This document shows positions 22,551 through 36,810 of a stretch of DNA of 64,000 bases, one piece after another (the first letter of the stretch is position 1; every line of letters starts with the position of its first letter). The notes under the pieces are model-generated. The model had not been told where the DNA came from. It was given only the letters and a program-made list of their open reading frames with translations, and did not search any database. The position numbers and the translations under genes are program-made. Origin of the DNA: Meghimatium bilineatum (lineage: Eukaryota; Mollusca; Gastropoda; Stylommatophora; Philomycidae); assembly GCA_034231615.1 (NCBI GenBank), contig CM067322.1, positions 104,793,767 to 104,857,766 of the forward strand, in the 5' to 3' direction.

Positions 22551-25500
22551 GTTAGTTAGAAGTTGTGTATTAGTTAGAAGTTGTGTATTAGAAGTTGTGT
22601 ATTAATTAGAAGTTGTGTATTAGAAGTTGTGTATTAGTTAGAAGTTGTGTATTAGAAGTTGTGTACTAGTTAGAAGTTGTGTATTAGAAGTTGTGTATTA
22701 ATTAGAAGTTGTGTATTAGAAGTTGTGTATTAGTTAGAAGTTGTATATTAGTTAGAAGTCGTGTATTAGTTAGAAATTGTGTATTAGTTAGAAGTTGTGT
22801 ATTAGTTAGAAGTTGTGTATTAGTTAGAGGTTTTGTATTAGAAGTAGTGTATTAGTTAGAAGTTGTGTATGAGTTAGAAGTTGTGTATTAGTTAGAAGTT
22901 GTGTATTAGTTAGAAGTTGTGTATAAGTTAGAAGTTGTGTATTAGTTAGAAGTTGTGTATTAGTTAGAAGTTGTGTATTAATTAGAAGTGTATTAGTTAG
23001 AAGTTGTTTATTAGTTAGAAGTTGTGTATTAGTTAGAAGTTGTGTATTAGTTAGAAGTTGTGTATTAGAAGTTGTGTATTAGTTAGAGGTTTTGTATTAG
23101 AAGTAGTGTATTAGGTAGAAGTTGTGTATAATTTAGAAGTTGTGTATTAGTTAGAAGTTGTGTATTAGTTAGAAGTTGTGTATTAGTTAGAAGTTGTGTA
23201 TTAGTTAGAAGTTGTGTATTAGTTAGAAGTTGTGTATTAGTTAGAAGTTGTGTATTAGTTAGAAGTTGTGTATTAGTTAGAGGTTTTGTATTAGTTAGAA
23301 GTTGTGTATTAGTTAGAAGTTGTGTATTAGTTAGAAGTTGTGTATTAGTTAGAAGTTGTGTATTAGTTAGAAGTTGTGTATTAGTTAGAAGTTGTGTATT
23401 AGTTAGAAGTTGTGTATTAGTTAGAAGTTGTGTATTAGTTAGAAGTTGTGTATTAGTTAGAAGTTGTGTATTAGTTAGAAGTTGTGTATTAGTTAGAAGT
23501 TGTGTATTAGTTAGAAGTTGTGTATTAGTTAGAAGTTGTGTATTAGTTAGAAGTTGTGTATTAGTTAGAAGTTGTGTATTAGTTAGAAGTTGTGTATAAT
23601 TTAGAAGTTGTGTATTAGTTAGAAGTTGTGTATTAGTTAGAAGTTGTGTATTAGTTAGAAGTTGTGTATTAGTTAGAAGTTGTGTATTAGTTAGAAGTTG
23701 TGTAATAGTAAGAAGTTGTGTATTAGTTAGAAGTTGTGTATTAGTTAGAGGTTTTGTATTAGTTAGAAGTTGTGTATTAGTTAGAAGTTGTGTATTAGTT
23801 AGAAGTTGTGTATTAGTTAGAAGTTGTGTATTAGTTAGAAGTTGTGTATTAGAAGTTGTGTATTAGTTAGAAGTTGTGTATTAGTTAGAAGTTGTGTATT
23901 AGTTAGAAGTTGTGTATTAGTTAGAAGTTGTGTATTAGTTAGAAGTTGTGTATTAGTTAGAAGTTGTGTATTAGTTAGAAGTTGTGTATTAGTTAGAAGT
24001 TGTGTATTTGTTAGAAGTTGTGTATTAGTTAGAAGTTGTCTATTAATTAGAAGTTGTGTATTAGTTAGAAGTTGTGTATTTGTTAGAAGTTGTGTATAAT
24101 TTAGAAGTTGTGTATTAGTTAGAAGTTGTGTATTAGTTAGAAGTTGTGTATTAGTTAGAAGTTGTGTATTAGTTAGAAGTTGTGTATTAGTTAGAAGTTG
24201 TGTATTAGTTAGAAGTTGTGTATTAGTTAGAAGTTGTGTATTAGTTAGAGGTTTTGTATTAGTTAGAAGTTGTGTATGAGTTAGAAGTTGTGTATGAGTT
24301 AGAAGTTGTGTATTAGTTAGAAGTTGTGTATTAGTTAGAAGTTGTGTATTAGTTAGAAGTTGTGTATTAGTTAGAAGTTGTGTATTAGTTAGAAGTTGTG
24401 TATTAGTTAGAAGTTGTGTATTAGTTAGAAGTTGTGTATTAGTTAGAAGTTGTGTATTAGTTAGAAGTTGTGTATTAGTTAGAAGTTGTGTATTAGTTAG
24501 AAGTTGTGTATTAGTTAGAAGTTGTGTATTAGTTAGAAGTTGTGTATTAGTTAGAAGTTGTGTATTAGTTAGAAGTTGTGTATTAGTTAGAAGTTGTGTA
24601 TTAGTTAGAAGTTGTCTATTAGTTAGAAGTTGTGTATTAGTTAGAAGTTGTGTATTAATTAGAAGTTGTGTATTAGTTAGAAGTTGTGTATTAGTTAGAA
24701 GTTGTGTATTAGTTAGAAGTTGTGTATTAGTTAGAAGTTGTGTATTAGTTAGAAGTTGTGTATAATTTAGAAGTTGTGTATTAGTTAGAAGTTGTGTATT
24801 AGTTAGAAGTTGTGTATTAGTTAGAAGTTGTGTATTAGTTAGAAGTTGTGTATAATTTAGAAGTTGTGTATTAGTTAGAAGTTGTGTATTAGTTAGAAGT
24901 TGTGTATTAGTTAGAAGTTGTGTATTAGTTAGAAGTTGTGTATTAGTTAGAAGTTGTGTATTAGTTAGAGGTTTTGTATTAGTTAGAAGTTGTGTATTAG
25001 TTAGAAGTTGTGTATTAGTTAGAAGTTGTGTATTAGTTAGAAGTTGTGTATTAGTTAGAAGTTGTGTATTAGTTAGAAGTTGTGTATTAGTCAGAAGTTG
25101 TGTATTAGTTAGAAGTTGTGTATTAGTTAGAAGTTGTGTATTAATTAGAAGTAGTGTATTAGTTAGAAGTTGTGTATTAATTAGAAGTTGTGTATTAGTT
25201 AGAAGTTGTGTATTAGTTAGAAGTTGTGTATTAGTTAGAAGTTGTGTATTAGTTAGAAGTTGTGTATTAGTTAGAAGTTGTGTATAATTTAGAAGTTGTG
25301 TATTAGTTAGAAGTTGTGTATTAGTTAGAAGTTGTGTATTAGTTAGAAGTTGTGTATTAGTTAGAGGTTTTGTATTAGTTAGAAGTTGTGTATTAGTTAG
25401 AAGTTGTGTATTAGTTAGAAGTTGTGTATTAGTTAGAAGTTGTGTATTAGTTAGAAGTTGTGTATTAGTTAGAAGTTGTGTATTAGTCAGAAGTTGTGTA

Positions 25501-28417
25501 TTAGTTAGAAGTTGTGTATTAGTTAGAAGTTGTGTATTAATTAGAAGTAGTGTATTAGTTAGAAGTTGTGTATTAATTAGAAGTTGTGTATTAGTTAGAA
25601 GTTGTGTGTTAGTTAGAAGTTGTGTATTAGTTAGAAGTTGTGTATTAGAAGTTGTGTATTAATTAGAAGTTGTGTATTAGAAGTTGTGTATTAGTTAGAA
25701 GTTGTGTATTAGAAGTTGTGTACTAGTTAGAAGTTGTGTATTAGAAGTTGTGTATTAATTAGAAGTTGTGTATTAGAAGTTGTGTATTAGTTAGAAGTTG
25801 TATATTAGTTAGAAGTCGTGTATTAGTTAGAAATTGTGTATTAGTTAGAAGTTGTGTATTAGTTAGAAGTTGTGTATTAGTTAGAGGTTTTGTATTAGAA
25901 GTAGTGTATTAGTTAGAAGTTGTGTATGAGTTAGAAGTTGTGTATTAGTTAGAAGTTGTGTATTAGTTAGAAGTTGTGTATAAGTTAGAAGTTGTGTATT
26001 AGTTAGAAGTTGTGTATTAGTTAGAAGTTGTGTATTAATTAGAAGTGTATTAGTTAGAAGTTGTTTATTAGTTAGAAGTTGTGTATTAGTTAGAAGTTGT
26101 GTATTAGTTAGAAGTTGTGTATTAGAAGTTGTGTATTAGTTAGAGGTTTTGTATTAGAAGTAGTGTATTAGGTAGAAGTTGTGTATAATTTAGAAGTTGT
26201 GTATTAGTTAGAAGTTGTGTATTAGTTAGAAGTTGTGTATTAGTTAGAAGTTGTGTATTAGTTAGAAGTTGTGTATTAGTTAGAAGTTGTGTATTAGTTA
26301 GAAGTTGTGTATTAGTTAGAAGTTGTGTATTAGTTAGAGGTTTTGTATTAGTTAGAAGTTGTGTATTAGTTAGAAGTTGTGTATTAGTTAGAAGTTGTGT
26401 ATTAGTTAGAAGTTGTGTATTAGTTAGAAGTTGTGTATTAGTTAGAAGTTGTGTATTAGTTAGAAGTTGTGTATTAGTTAGAAGTTGTGTATTAGTTAGA
26501 AGTTGTGTATTAGTTAGAAGTTGTGTATTAGTTAGAAGTTGTGTATTAGTTAGAAGTTGTGTATTAGTTAGAAGTTGTGTATTAGTTAGAAGTTGTGTAT
26601 TAGTTAGAAGTTGTGTATTAGTTAGAAGTTGTGTATTAGTTAGAAGTTGTGTATAATTTAGAAGTTGTGTATTAGTTAGAAGTTGTGTATTAGTTAGAAG
26701 TTGTGTATTAGTTAGAAGTTGTGTATTAGTTAGAAGTTGTGTATTAGTTAGAAGTTGTGTAATAGTAAGAAGTTGTGTATTAGTTAGAAGTTGTGTATTA
26801 GTTAGAGGTTTTGTATTAGTTAGAAGTTGTGTATTAGTTAGAAGTTGTGTATTAGTTAGAAGTTGTGTATTAGTTAGAAGTTGTGTATTAGTTAGAAGTT
26901 GTGTATTAGAAGTTGTGTATTAGTTAGAAGTTGTGTATTAGTTAGAAGTTGTGTATTAGTTAGAAGTTGTGTATTAGTTAGAAGTTGTGTATTAGTTAGA
27001 AGTTGTGTATTAGTTAGAAGTTGTGTATTAGTTAGAAGTTGTGTATTAGTTAGAAGTTGTGTATTTGTTAGAAGTTGTGTATTAGTTAGAAGTTGTCTAT
27101 TAATTAGAAGTTGTGTATTAGTTAGAAGTTGTGTATTTGTTAGAAGTTGTGTATAATTTAGAAGTTGTGTATTAGTTAGAAGTTGTGTATTAGTTAGAAG
27201 TTGTGTATTAGTTAGAAGTTGTGTATTAGTTAGAAGTTGTGTATTAGTTAGAAGTTGTGTATTAGTTAGAAGTTGTGTATTAGTTAGAAGTTGTGTATTA
27301 GTTAGAGGTTTTGTATTAGTTAGAAGTTGTGTATGAGTTAGAAGTTGTGTATGAGTTAGAAGTTGTGTATTAGTTAGAAGTTGTGTATTAGTTAGAAGTT
27401 GTGTATTAGTTAGAAGTTGTGTATTAGTTAGAAGTTGTGTATTAGTTAGAAGTTGTGTATTAGTTAGAAGTTGTGTATTAGTTAGAAGTTGTGTATTAGT
27501 TAGAAGTTGTGTATTAGTTAGAAGTTGTGTATTAGTTAGAAGTTGTGTATTAGTTAGAAGTTGTGTATTAGTTAGAAGTTGTGTATTAGTTAGAAGTTGT
27601 GTATTAGTTAGAAGTTGTGTATTAGTTAGAAGTTGTGTATTAGTTAGAAGTTGTGTATTAGTTAGAAGTTGTCTATTAGTTAGAAGTTGTGTATTAGTTA
27701 GAAGTTGTGTATTAATTAGAAGTTGTGTATTAGTTAGAAGTTGTGTATTAGTTAGAAGTTGTGTATTAGTTAGAAGTTGTGTATTAGTTAGAAGTTGTGT
27801 ATTAGTTAGAAGTTGTGTATAATTTAGAAGTTGTGTATTAGTTAGAAGTTGTGTATTAGTTAGAAGTTGTGTATTAGTTAGAAGTTGTGTATTAGTTAGA
27901 AGTTGTGTATAATTTAGAAGTTGTGTATTAGTTAGAAGTTGTGTATTAGTTAGAAGTTGTGTATTAGTTAGAAGTTGTGTATTAGTTAGAAGTTGTGTAT
28001 TAGTTAGAAGTTGTGTATTAGTTAGAGGTTTTGTATTAGTTAGAAGTTGTGTATTAGTTAGAAGTTGTGTATTAGTTAGAAGTTGTGTATTAGTTAGAAG
28101 TTGTGTATTAGTTAGAAGTTGTGTATTAGTTAGAAGTTGTGTATTAGTCAGAAGTTGTGTATTAGTTAGAAGTTGTGTATTAGTTAGAAGTTGTGTATTA
28201 ATTAGAAGTAGTGTATTAGTTAGAAGTTGTGTATTAATTAGAAGTTGTGTATTAGTTAGAAGTTGTGTATTAGTTAGAAGTTGTGTATTAGTTAGAAGTT
28301 GTGTATTAGTTAGAAGTTGTGTATTAGTTAGAAGTTGTGTATAATTTAGAAGTTGTGTATTAGTTAGAAGTTGTGTATTAGTTAGAAGTTGTGTATTAGT
28401 TAGAAGTTGTGTATTAG
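22551..28417. repeat. Higher-order duplication inside the satellite, spacing 3,057 bp
   Basis: The variant string starting GTTAGTTAGAAGTTGTGTAT at 22551 restarts at 25608. The same rare markers recur at the same offset (the 14-bp unit runs, AATAGTAAGAAG, AGAAGTGTATTAG, TTAATTAGAAGTAGTG at about 25141 and 28198). Copies are about 22551-25360 and 25608-28417. Confidence 0.85.
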
Positions 28418-31400
28418 TTAGAAGTTGTGTATTAGTTAGAAGTTGTGTATTAGTTAGAAGTTGTGTATTAGTTAGAAGTTGTGTATTAGTTAGAGGTTTT
28501 GTATTAGTTAGAAGTTGTGTATTAGTTAGAAGTTGTGTATTAGTTAGAAGTTGTGTATTAGTTAGAAGTTGTGTATTAGTTAGAAGTTGTGTATTAGAAG
28601 TTGTGTATTAGTTAGAAGTTGTGTATTAGTTAGAAGTTGTGTATTAGTTAGAAGTTGTGTGTTAGTTAGAAGTTGTGTATTAGTTAGAAGTTGTGTATTA
28701 GTTAGAAGTTGTGTATTAGTTAGAAGTTGTGTGTTAGTTAGAAGTTGTGTATTAGTTAGAAGTTGTGTATTAGTTAGAAGTTGTGTATAACTTAGAAGTT
28801 GTGTATAACTTAGAAGTTGTATATTAGTTAGAAGTTGTGTATAACTTAGAAGTTGTGTATAACTTAGAAGTGGTTTATTAGGTAGAAGTTGTGTGTTAGT
28901 TAGAAGTTGTGTATAACTTAGAAGTTGTGTATAACTTAGAAGTTGTGTATAACTTAGAAGTTGTGTATAACTTAGAAGTTGTGTATAACTTAGAAGTTGT
29001 GTATAACTTAGAAGTTGTTTATTAGTTAGAAGTTGTGTGTTAGTTAGAAGTTGTGTATTAGTTAGAAGTTGTGTATTAGAAGTTGTGTATTAATTAGAAG
29101 TTGTGTATTAGAAGTTGTGTATTAGTTAGAAGTTGTGTATTAGAAGTTGTGTACTAGTTAGAAGTTGTGTATTAGAAGTTGTGTATTAATTAGAAGTTGT
29201 GTATTAGAAGTTGTGTATTAGTTAGAAGTTGTATATTAGTTAGAAGTCGTGTATTAGTTAGAAATTGTGTATTAGTTAGAAGTTGTGTATTAGTTAGAAG
29301 TTGTGTATTAGTTAGAGGTTTTGTATTAGAAGTAGTGTATTAGTTAGAAGTTGTGTATGAGTTAGAAGTTGTGTATTAGTTAGAAGTTGTGTATGAGTTA
29401 GAAGTTGTGTATGAGTTAGAAGTTGTGTATTAGTTAGAAGTTGTGTATTAGTTAGAAGTTGTGTATTAGTTAGAAGTTGTGTATTAGTTAGAAGTTGTGT
29501 ATTAGTTAGAAGTTGTGTATTAGTTAGAAGTTGTGTATAAGTTAGAAGTTGTGTATTAGTTAGAAGTTGTGTATTAGTTAGAAGTTGTGTATAATTTAGA
29601 AGTTGTGTATTAGTTAGAAGTTGTGTATTAGTTAGAAGTTGTGTATTAGTTAGAAGTTGTGTATTAGTTAGAAGTTGTGTATAATTTAGAAGTTGTGTAT
29701 TAGTTAGAAGTTGTGTATTAGTTAGAAGTTGTGTATTAGTTAGAAGTTGTGTATTAGTTAGAAGTTGTGTATTAGTTAGAAGTTGTGTATTAGTTAGAGG
29801 TTTTGTATTAGTTAGAAGTTGTGTATTAGTTAGAAGTTGTGTATTAGTTAGAAGTTGTGTATTAGTTAGAAGTTGTGTATTAGTTAGAAGTTGTGTATTA
29901 GTTAGAAGTTGTGTATTAGTCAGAAGTTGTGTATTAGTTAGAAGTTGTGTATTAGTTAGAAGTTGTGTATTAATTAGAAGTAGTGTATTAGTTAGAAGTT
30001 GTGTATTAATTAGAAGTTGTGTATTAGTTAGAAGTTGTGTATTAGTTAGAAGTTGTGTATTAGTTAGAAGTTGTGTATTAGTTAGAAGTTGTGTATTAGT
30101 TAGAAGTTGTGTATAATTTAGAAGTTGTGTATTAGTTAGAAGTTGTGTATTAGTTAGAAGTTGTGTATTAGTTAGAAGTTGTGTATTAGTTAGAAGTTGT
30201 GTATTAGTTAGAAGTTGTGTATTAGTTAGAAGTTGTGTATTAGTTAGAAGTTGTGTATTAGTTAGAGGTTTTGTATTAGTTAGAAGTTGTGTATTAGTTA
30301 GAAGTTGTGTATTAGTTAGAAGTTGTGTATTAGTTAGAAGTTGTGTATTAGAAGTTGTGTATTAGTTAGAAGTTGTGTATTAGTTAGAAGTTGTGTATTA
30401 GTTAGAAGTTGTGTGTTAGTTAGAAGTTGTGTATTAGTTAGAAGTTGTGTATTAGTTAGAAGTTGTGTATTAGTTAGAAGTTGTGTGTTAGTTAGAAGTT
30501 GTGTATTAGTTAGAAGTTGTGTATTAGTTAGAAGTTGTGTATAACTTAGAAGTTGTGTATAACTTAGAAGTTGTATATTAGTTAGAAGTTGTGTATAACT
30601 TAGAAGTTGTGTATAACTTAGAAGTGGTTTATTAGGTAGAAGTTGTGTGTTAGTTAGAAGTTGTGTATAACTTAGAAGTTGTGTATAACTTAGAAGTTGT
30701 GTATAACTTAGAAGTTGTGTATAACTTAGAAGTTGTGTATAACTTAGAAGTTGTGTATAACTTAGAAGTTGTTTATTAGTTAGAAGTTGTGTGTTAGTTA
30801 GAAGTTGTGTATTAGTTAGAAGTTGTGTATTAGAAGTTGTGTATTAATTAGAAGTTGTGTATTAGAAGTTGTGTATTAGTTAGAAGTTGTGTATTAGAAG
30901 TTGTGTACTAGTTAGAAGTTGTGTATTAGAAGTTGTGTATTAATTAGAAGTTGTGTATTAGAAGTTGTGTATTAGTTAGAAGTTGTATATTAGTTAGAAG
31001 TCGTGTATTAGTTAGAAATTGTGTATTAGTTAGAAGTTGTGTATTAGTTAGAAGTTGTGTATTAGTTAGAGGTTTTGTATTAGAAGTAGTGTATTAGTTA
31101 GAAGTTGTGTATGAGTTAGAAGTTGTGTATTAGTTAGAAGTTGTGTATGAGTTAGAAGTTGTGTATGAGTTAGAAGTTGTGTATTAGTTAGAAGTTGTGT
31201 ATTAGTTAGAAGTTGTGTATTAGTTAGAAGTTGTGTATTAGTTAGAAGTTGTGTATTAGTTAGAAGTTGTGTATTAGTTAGAAGTTGTGTATAAGTTAGA
31301 AGTTGTGTATTAGTTAGAAGTTGTGTATTAGTAAGAAGTTGTGTATTAATTAGAAGTGTATTAGTTAGAAGTTGTTTATTAGTTAGAAGTTGTGTATTAG

Positions 31401-34400
31401 TTAGAAGTTGTGTATTAGTTAGAAGTTGTGTATTAGAAGTTGTGTATTAGTTAGAGGTTTTGTATTAGAAGTAGTGTATTAGGTAGAAGTTGTGTATGAG
31501 TTAGAAGTTGTGTATTAGTTATAAGTTGTGTATAACTTAGAAGTTGTGTATAACTTAGAAGTTGTGTATAACTTAGAAGTTGTGTATAACTTAGAAGTTG
31601 TGTATTAGTTAGAAGTTGTGTATTAGTTAGAAGTTGTGTATTAGAAGTTGTGTATTAATTAGAAATTGTGTATTAGAAGTCGTTTATTAGTTAGAAGTTG
31701 TGTATTAATTAGAAGTTGTGTATTAGTTAGAAGTTGTGTATTAGTTAGAAGTTGTGTATTAGTTAGAAGTTGTGTATTAGATGTTGTGTATTAATTAGAA
31801 GTTGTGTATTAGAAGTTGTGTATTAGTTAGAAGTTGTGTATTAGAAGTTGTATATTAGTTAGAAGTTGTGTATTAGTTACAAGTTGTGTATTAGTTAGAA
31901 GTTGTGTATTAGAAGTTGTGTATTAATTAGAAGTTGTGTATTAGAAGTTGTGTATTAGTTAGAAGTTGTGTATTAGAAGTTGTGTATTAGTTAGAAGTTG
32001 TGTATTAGAAGTTGTGTATTAATTAGAAGTTGTGTATTAGAAGTTGTGTATTAGTTAGAAGTTGTATATTAGTTAGAAGCTGTGTATTGTTAGAAATTGT
32101 GTATTAGTTAGAAGTTGTGTATTAGAAGTTGTATATTAGTTAGAAGTTGTGTATTAGTTACAAGTTGTGTATTAGTTAGAAGTTGTGTATTAGAAGTTGT
32201 GTATTAATTAGAAGTTGTGTATAATTTAGAAGTTGTGTATTAGTTAGAAGTTGTGTATTAGTTAGAAGTTGTGTATTAGTTAGAAGTTGTGTATTAGTTA
32301 GAAGTTGTGTATTAGTTAGAAGTTGTGTATTAGTTAGAAGTTGTGTATTAGATGTTGTGTATTAATTAGAAGTTGTGTATTAGAAGTTGTGTATTAGTTA
32401 GAAGTTGTGTATTAGAAGTTGTATATTAGTTAGAAGTTGTGTATTAGTTACAAGTTGTGTATTAGTTAGAAGTTGTGTATTAGAAGTTGTGTATTAATTA
32501 GAAGTTGTGTATAATTTAGAAGTTGTGTATTAGTTAGAAGTTGTGTATTAGTTAGAAGTTGTGTATTAGTTAGAAGTTGTGTATTAGTTAGAAGTTGTGT
32601 ATAATTTAGAAGTTGTGTATTAGTTAGAAGTTGTGTATTAGTTAGAAGTTGTGTATTAGTTAGAAGTTGTGTATTAGTTAGAAGTTGTGTATTAGTTAGA
32701 AGTTGTGTATTAGTTAGAGGTTTTGTATTAGTTAGAAGTTGTGTATTAGTTAGAAGTTGTGTATTAGTTAGAAGTTGTGTATTAGTTAGAAGTTGTGTAT
32801 TAGTTAGAAGTTGTGTATTAGTTAGAAGTTGTGTATTAGTCAGAAGTTGTGTATTAGTTAGAAGTTGTGTATTAGTTAGAAGTTGTGTATTAATTAGAAG
32901 TAGTGTATTAGTTAGAAGTTGTGTATTAATTAGAAGTTGTGTATTAGTTAGAAGTTGTGTATTAGTTAGAAGTTGTGTATTAGTTAGAAGTTGTGTATTA
33001 GTTAGAAGTTGTGTATTAGTTAGAAGTTGTGTATAATTTAGAAGTTGTGTATTAGTTAGAAGTTGTGTATTAGTTAGAAGTTGTGTATTAGTTAGAAGTT
33101 GTGTATTAGTTAGAAGTTGTGTATTAGTTAGAAGTTGTGTATTAGTTAGAAGTTGTGTATTAGTTAGAAGTTGTGTATTAGTTAGAGGTTTTGTATTAGT
33201 TAGAAGTTGTGTATTAGTTAGAAGTTGTGTATTAGTTAGAAGTTGTGTATTAGTTAGAAGTTGTGTATTAGTTAGAAGTTGTGTATTAGAAGTTGTGTAT
33301 TAGTTAGAAGTTGTGTATTAGTTAGAAGTTGTGTATTAGTTAGAAGTTGTGTGTTAGTTAGAAGTTGTGTATTAGTTAGAAGTTGTGTATTAGTTAGAAG
33401 TTGTGTATTAGTTAGAAGTTGTGTGTTAGTTAGAAGTTGTGTATTAGTTAGAAGTTGTGTATTAGTTAGAAGTTGTGTATAACTTAGAAGTTGTGTATAA
33501 CTTAGAAGTTGTATATTAGTTAGAAGTTGTGTATAACTTAGAAGTTGTGTATAACTTAGAAGTGGTTTATTAGGTAGAAGTTGTGTGTTAGTTAGAAGTT
33601 GTGTATAACTTAGAAGTTGTGTATAACTTAGAAGTTGTGTATAACTTAGAAGTTGTGTATAACTTAGAAGTTGTGTATAACTTAGAAGTTGTGTATAACT
33701 TAGAAGTTGTTTATTAGTTAGAAGTTGTGTGTTAGTTAGAAGTTGTGTATTAGTTAGAAGTTGTGTATTAGAAGTTGTGTATTAATTAGAAGTTGTGTAT
33801 TAGAAGTTGTGTATTAGTTAGAAGTTGTGTATTAGAAGTTGTGTACTAGTTAGAAGTTGTGTATTAGAAGTTGTGTATTAATTAGAAGTTGTGTATTAGA
33901 AGTTGTGTATTAGTTAGAAGTTGTATATTAGTTAGAAGTCGTGTATTAGTTAGAAATTGTGTATTAGTTAGAAGTTGTGTATTAGTTAGAAGTTGTGTAT
34001 TAGTTAGAGGTTTTGTATTAGAAGTAGTGTATTAGTTAGAAGTTGTGTATGAGTTAGAAGTTGTGTATTAGTTAGAAGTTGTGTATGAGTTAGAAGTTGT
34101 GTATGAGTTAGAAGTTGTGTATTAGTTAGAAGTTGTGTATTAGTTAGAAGTTGTGTATTAGTTAGAAGTTGTGTATTAGTTAGAAGTTGTGTATTAGTTA
34201 GAAGTTGTGTATTAGTTAGAAGTTGTGTATAAGTTAGAAGTTGTGTATTAGTTAGAAGTTGTGTATTAGTTAGAAGTTGTGTATAATTTAGAAGTTGTGT
34301 ATTAGTTAGAAGTTGTGTATTAGTTAGAAGTTGTGTATTAGTTAGAAGTTGTGTATTAGTTAGAAGTTGTGTATAATTTAGAAGTTGTGTATTAGTTAGA

Positions 34401-36810
34401 AGTTGTGTATTAGTTAGAAGTTGTGTATTAGTTAGAAGTTGTGTATTAGTTAGAAGTTGTGTATTAGTTAGAAGTTGTGTATTAGTTAGAGGTTTTGTAT
34501 TAGTTAGAAGTTGTGTATTAGTTAGAAGTTGTGTATTAGTTAGAAGTTGTGTATTAGTTAGAAGTTGTGTATTAGTTAGAAGTTGTGTATTAGTTAGAAG
34601 TTGTGTATTAGTCAGAAGTTGTGTATTAGTTAGAAGTTGTGTATTAGTTAGAAGTTGTGTATTAATTAGAAGTAGTGTATTAGTTAGAAGTTGTGTATTA
34701 ATTAGAAGTTGTGTATTAGTTAGAAGTTGTGTATTAGTTAGAAGTTGTGTATTAGTTAGAAGTTGTGTATTAGTTAGAAGTTGTGTATTAGTTAGAAGTT
34801 GTGTATAATTTAGAAGTTGTGTATTAGTTAGAAGTTGTGTATTAGTTAGAAGTTGTGTATTAGTTAGAAGTTGTGTATTAGTTAGAAGTTGTGTATTAGT
34901 TAGAAGTTGTGTATTAGTTAGAAGTTGTGTATTAGTTAGAAGTTGTGTATTAGTTAGAGGTTTTGTATTAGTTAGAAGTTGTGTATTAGTTAGAAGTTGT
35001 GTATTAGTTAGAAGTTGTGTATTAGTTAGAAGTTGTGTATTAGAAGTTGTGTATTAGTTAGAAGTTGTGTATTAGTTAGAAGTTGTGTATTAGTTAGAAG
35101 TTGTGTGTTAGTTAGAAGTTGTGTATTAGTTAGAAGTTGTGTATTAGTTAGAAGTTGTGTATTAGTTAGAAGTTGTGTGTTAGTTAGAAGTTGTGTATTA
35201 GTTAGAAGTTGTGTATTAGTTAGAAGTTGTGTATAACTTAGAAGTTGTGTATAACTTAGAAGTTGTATATTAGTTAGAAGTTGTGTATAACTTAGAAGTT
35301 GTGTATAACTTAGAAGTGGTTTATTAGGTAGAAGTTGTGTGTTAGTTAGAAGTTGTGTATAACTTAGAAGTTGTGTATAACTTAGAAGTTGTGTATAACT
35401 TAGAAGTTGTGTATAACTTAGAAGTTGTGTATAACTTAGAAGTTGTGTATAACTTAGAAGTTGTTTATTAGTTAGAAGTTGTGTGTTAGTTAGAAGTTGT
35501 GTATTAGTTAGAAGTTGTGTATTAGAAGTTGTGTATTAATTAGAAGTTGTGTATTAGAAGTTGTGTATTAGTTAGAAGTTGTGTATTAGAAGTTGTGTAC
35601 TAGTTAGAAGTTGTGTATTAGAAGTTGTGTATTAATTAGAAGTTGTGTATTAGAAGTTGTGTATTAGTTAGAAGTTGTATATTAGTTAGAAGTCGTGTAT
35701 TAGTTAGAAATTGTGTATTAGTTAGAAGTTGTGTATTAGTTAGAAGTTGTGTATTAGTTAGAGGTTTTGTATTAGAAGTAGTGTATTAGTTAGAAGTTGT
35801 GTATGAGTTAGAAGTTGTGTATTAGTTAGAAGTTGTGTATGAGTTAGAAGTTGTGTATGAGTTAGAAGTTGTGTATTAGTTAGAAGTTGTGTATTAGTTA
35901 GAAGTTGTGTATTAGTTAGAAGTTGTGTATTAGTTAGAAGTTGTGTATTAGTTAGAAGTTGTGTATTAGTTAGAAGTTGTGTATAAGTTAGAAGTTGTGT
36001 ATTAGTTAGAAGTTGTGTATTAGTAAGAAGTTGTGTATTAATTAGAAGTGTATTAGTTAGAAGTTGTTTATTAGTTAGAAGTTGTGTATTAGTTAGAAGT
36101 TGTGTATTAGTTAGAAGTTGTGTATTAGAAGTTGTGTATTAGTTAGAGGTTTTGTATTAGAAGTAGTGTATTAGGTAGAAGTTGTGTATGAGTTAGAAGT
36201 TGTGTATTAGTTATAAGTTGTGTATAACTTAGAAGTTGTGTATAACTTAGAAGTTGTGTATAACTTAGAAGTTGTGTATAACTTAGAAGTTGTGTATTAG
36301 TTAGAAGTTGTGTATTAGTTAGAAGTTGTGTATTAGAAGTTGTGTATTAATTAGAAATTGTGTATTAGAAGTCGTTTATTAGTTAGAAGTTGTGTATTAA
36401 TTAGAAGTTGTGTATTAGTTAGAAGTTGTGTATTAGTTAGAAGTTGTGTATTAGTTAGAAGTTGTGTATTAGATGTTGTGTATTAATTAGAAGTTGTGTA
36501 TTAGAAGTTGTGTATTAGTTAGAAGTTGTGTATTAGAAGTTGTATATTAGTTAGAAGTTGTGTATTAGTTACAAGTTGTGTATTAGTTAGAAGTTGTGTA
36601 TTAGAAGTTGTGTATTAATTAGAAGTTGTGTATTAGAAGTTGTGTATTAGTTAGAAGTTGTGTATTAGAAGTTGTGTATTAGTTAGAAGTTGTGTATTAG
36701 AAGTTGTGTATTAATTAGAAGTTGTGTATTAGAAGTTGTGTATTAGTTAGAAGTTGTATATTAGTTAGAAGCTGTGTATTGTTAGAAATTGTGTATTAGT
36801 TAGAAGTTGT
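27800..36810. repeat. Higher-order duplication inside the satellite, spacing 4,692 bp
   Basis: Markers at 27819, 27909, 28021, 28587, 30341 and 31331 recur at 32511, 32601, 32713, 33279, 35033 and 36023, all exactly 4,692 bp later, including the rare GTAAGAAG. Copies are about 27800-32120 and 32492-36810. Each copy itself contains two similar sub-blocks 1,754 bp apart (28587/30341 and 33279/35033). Confidence 0.85.
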
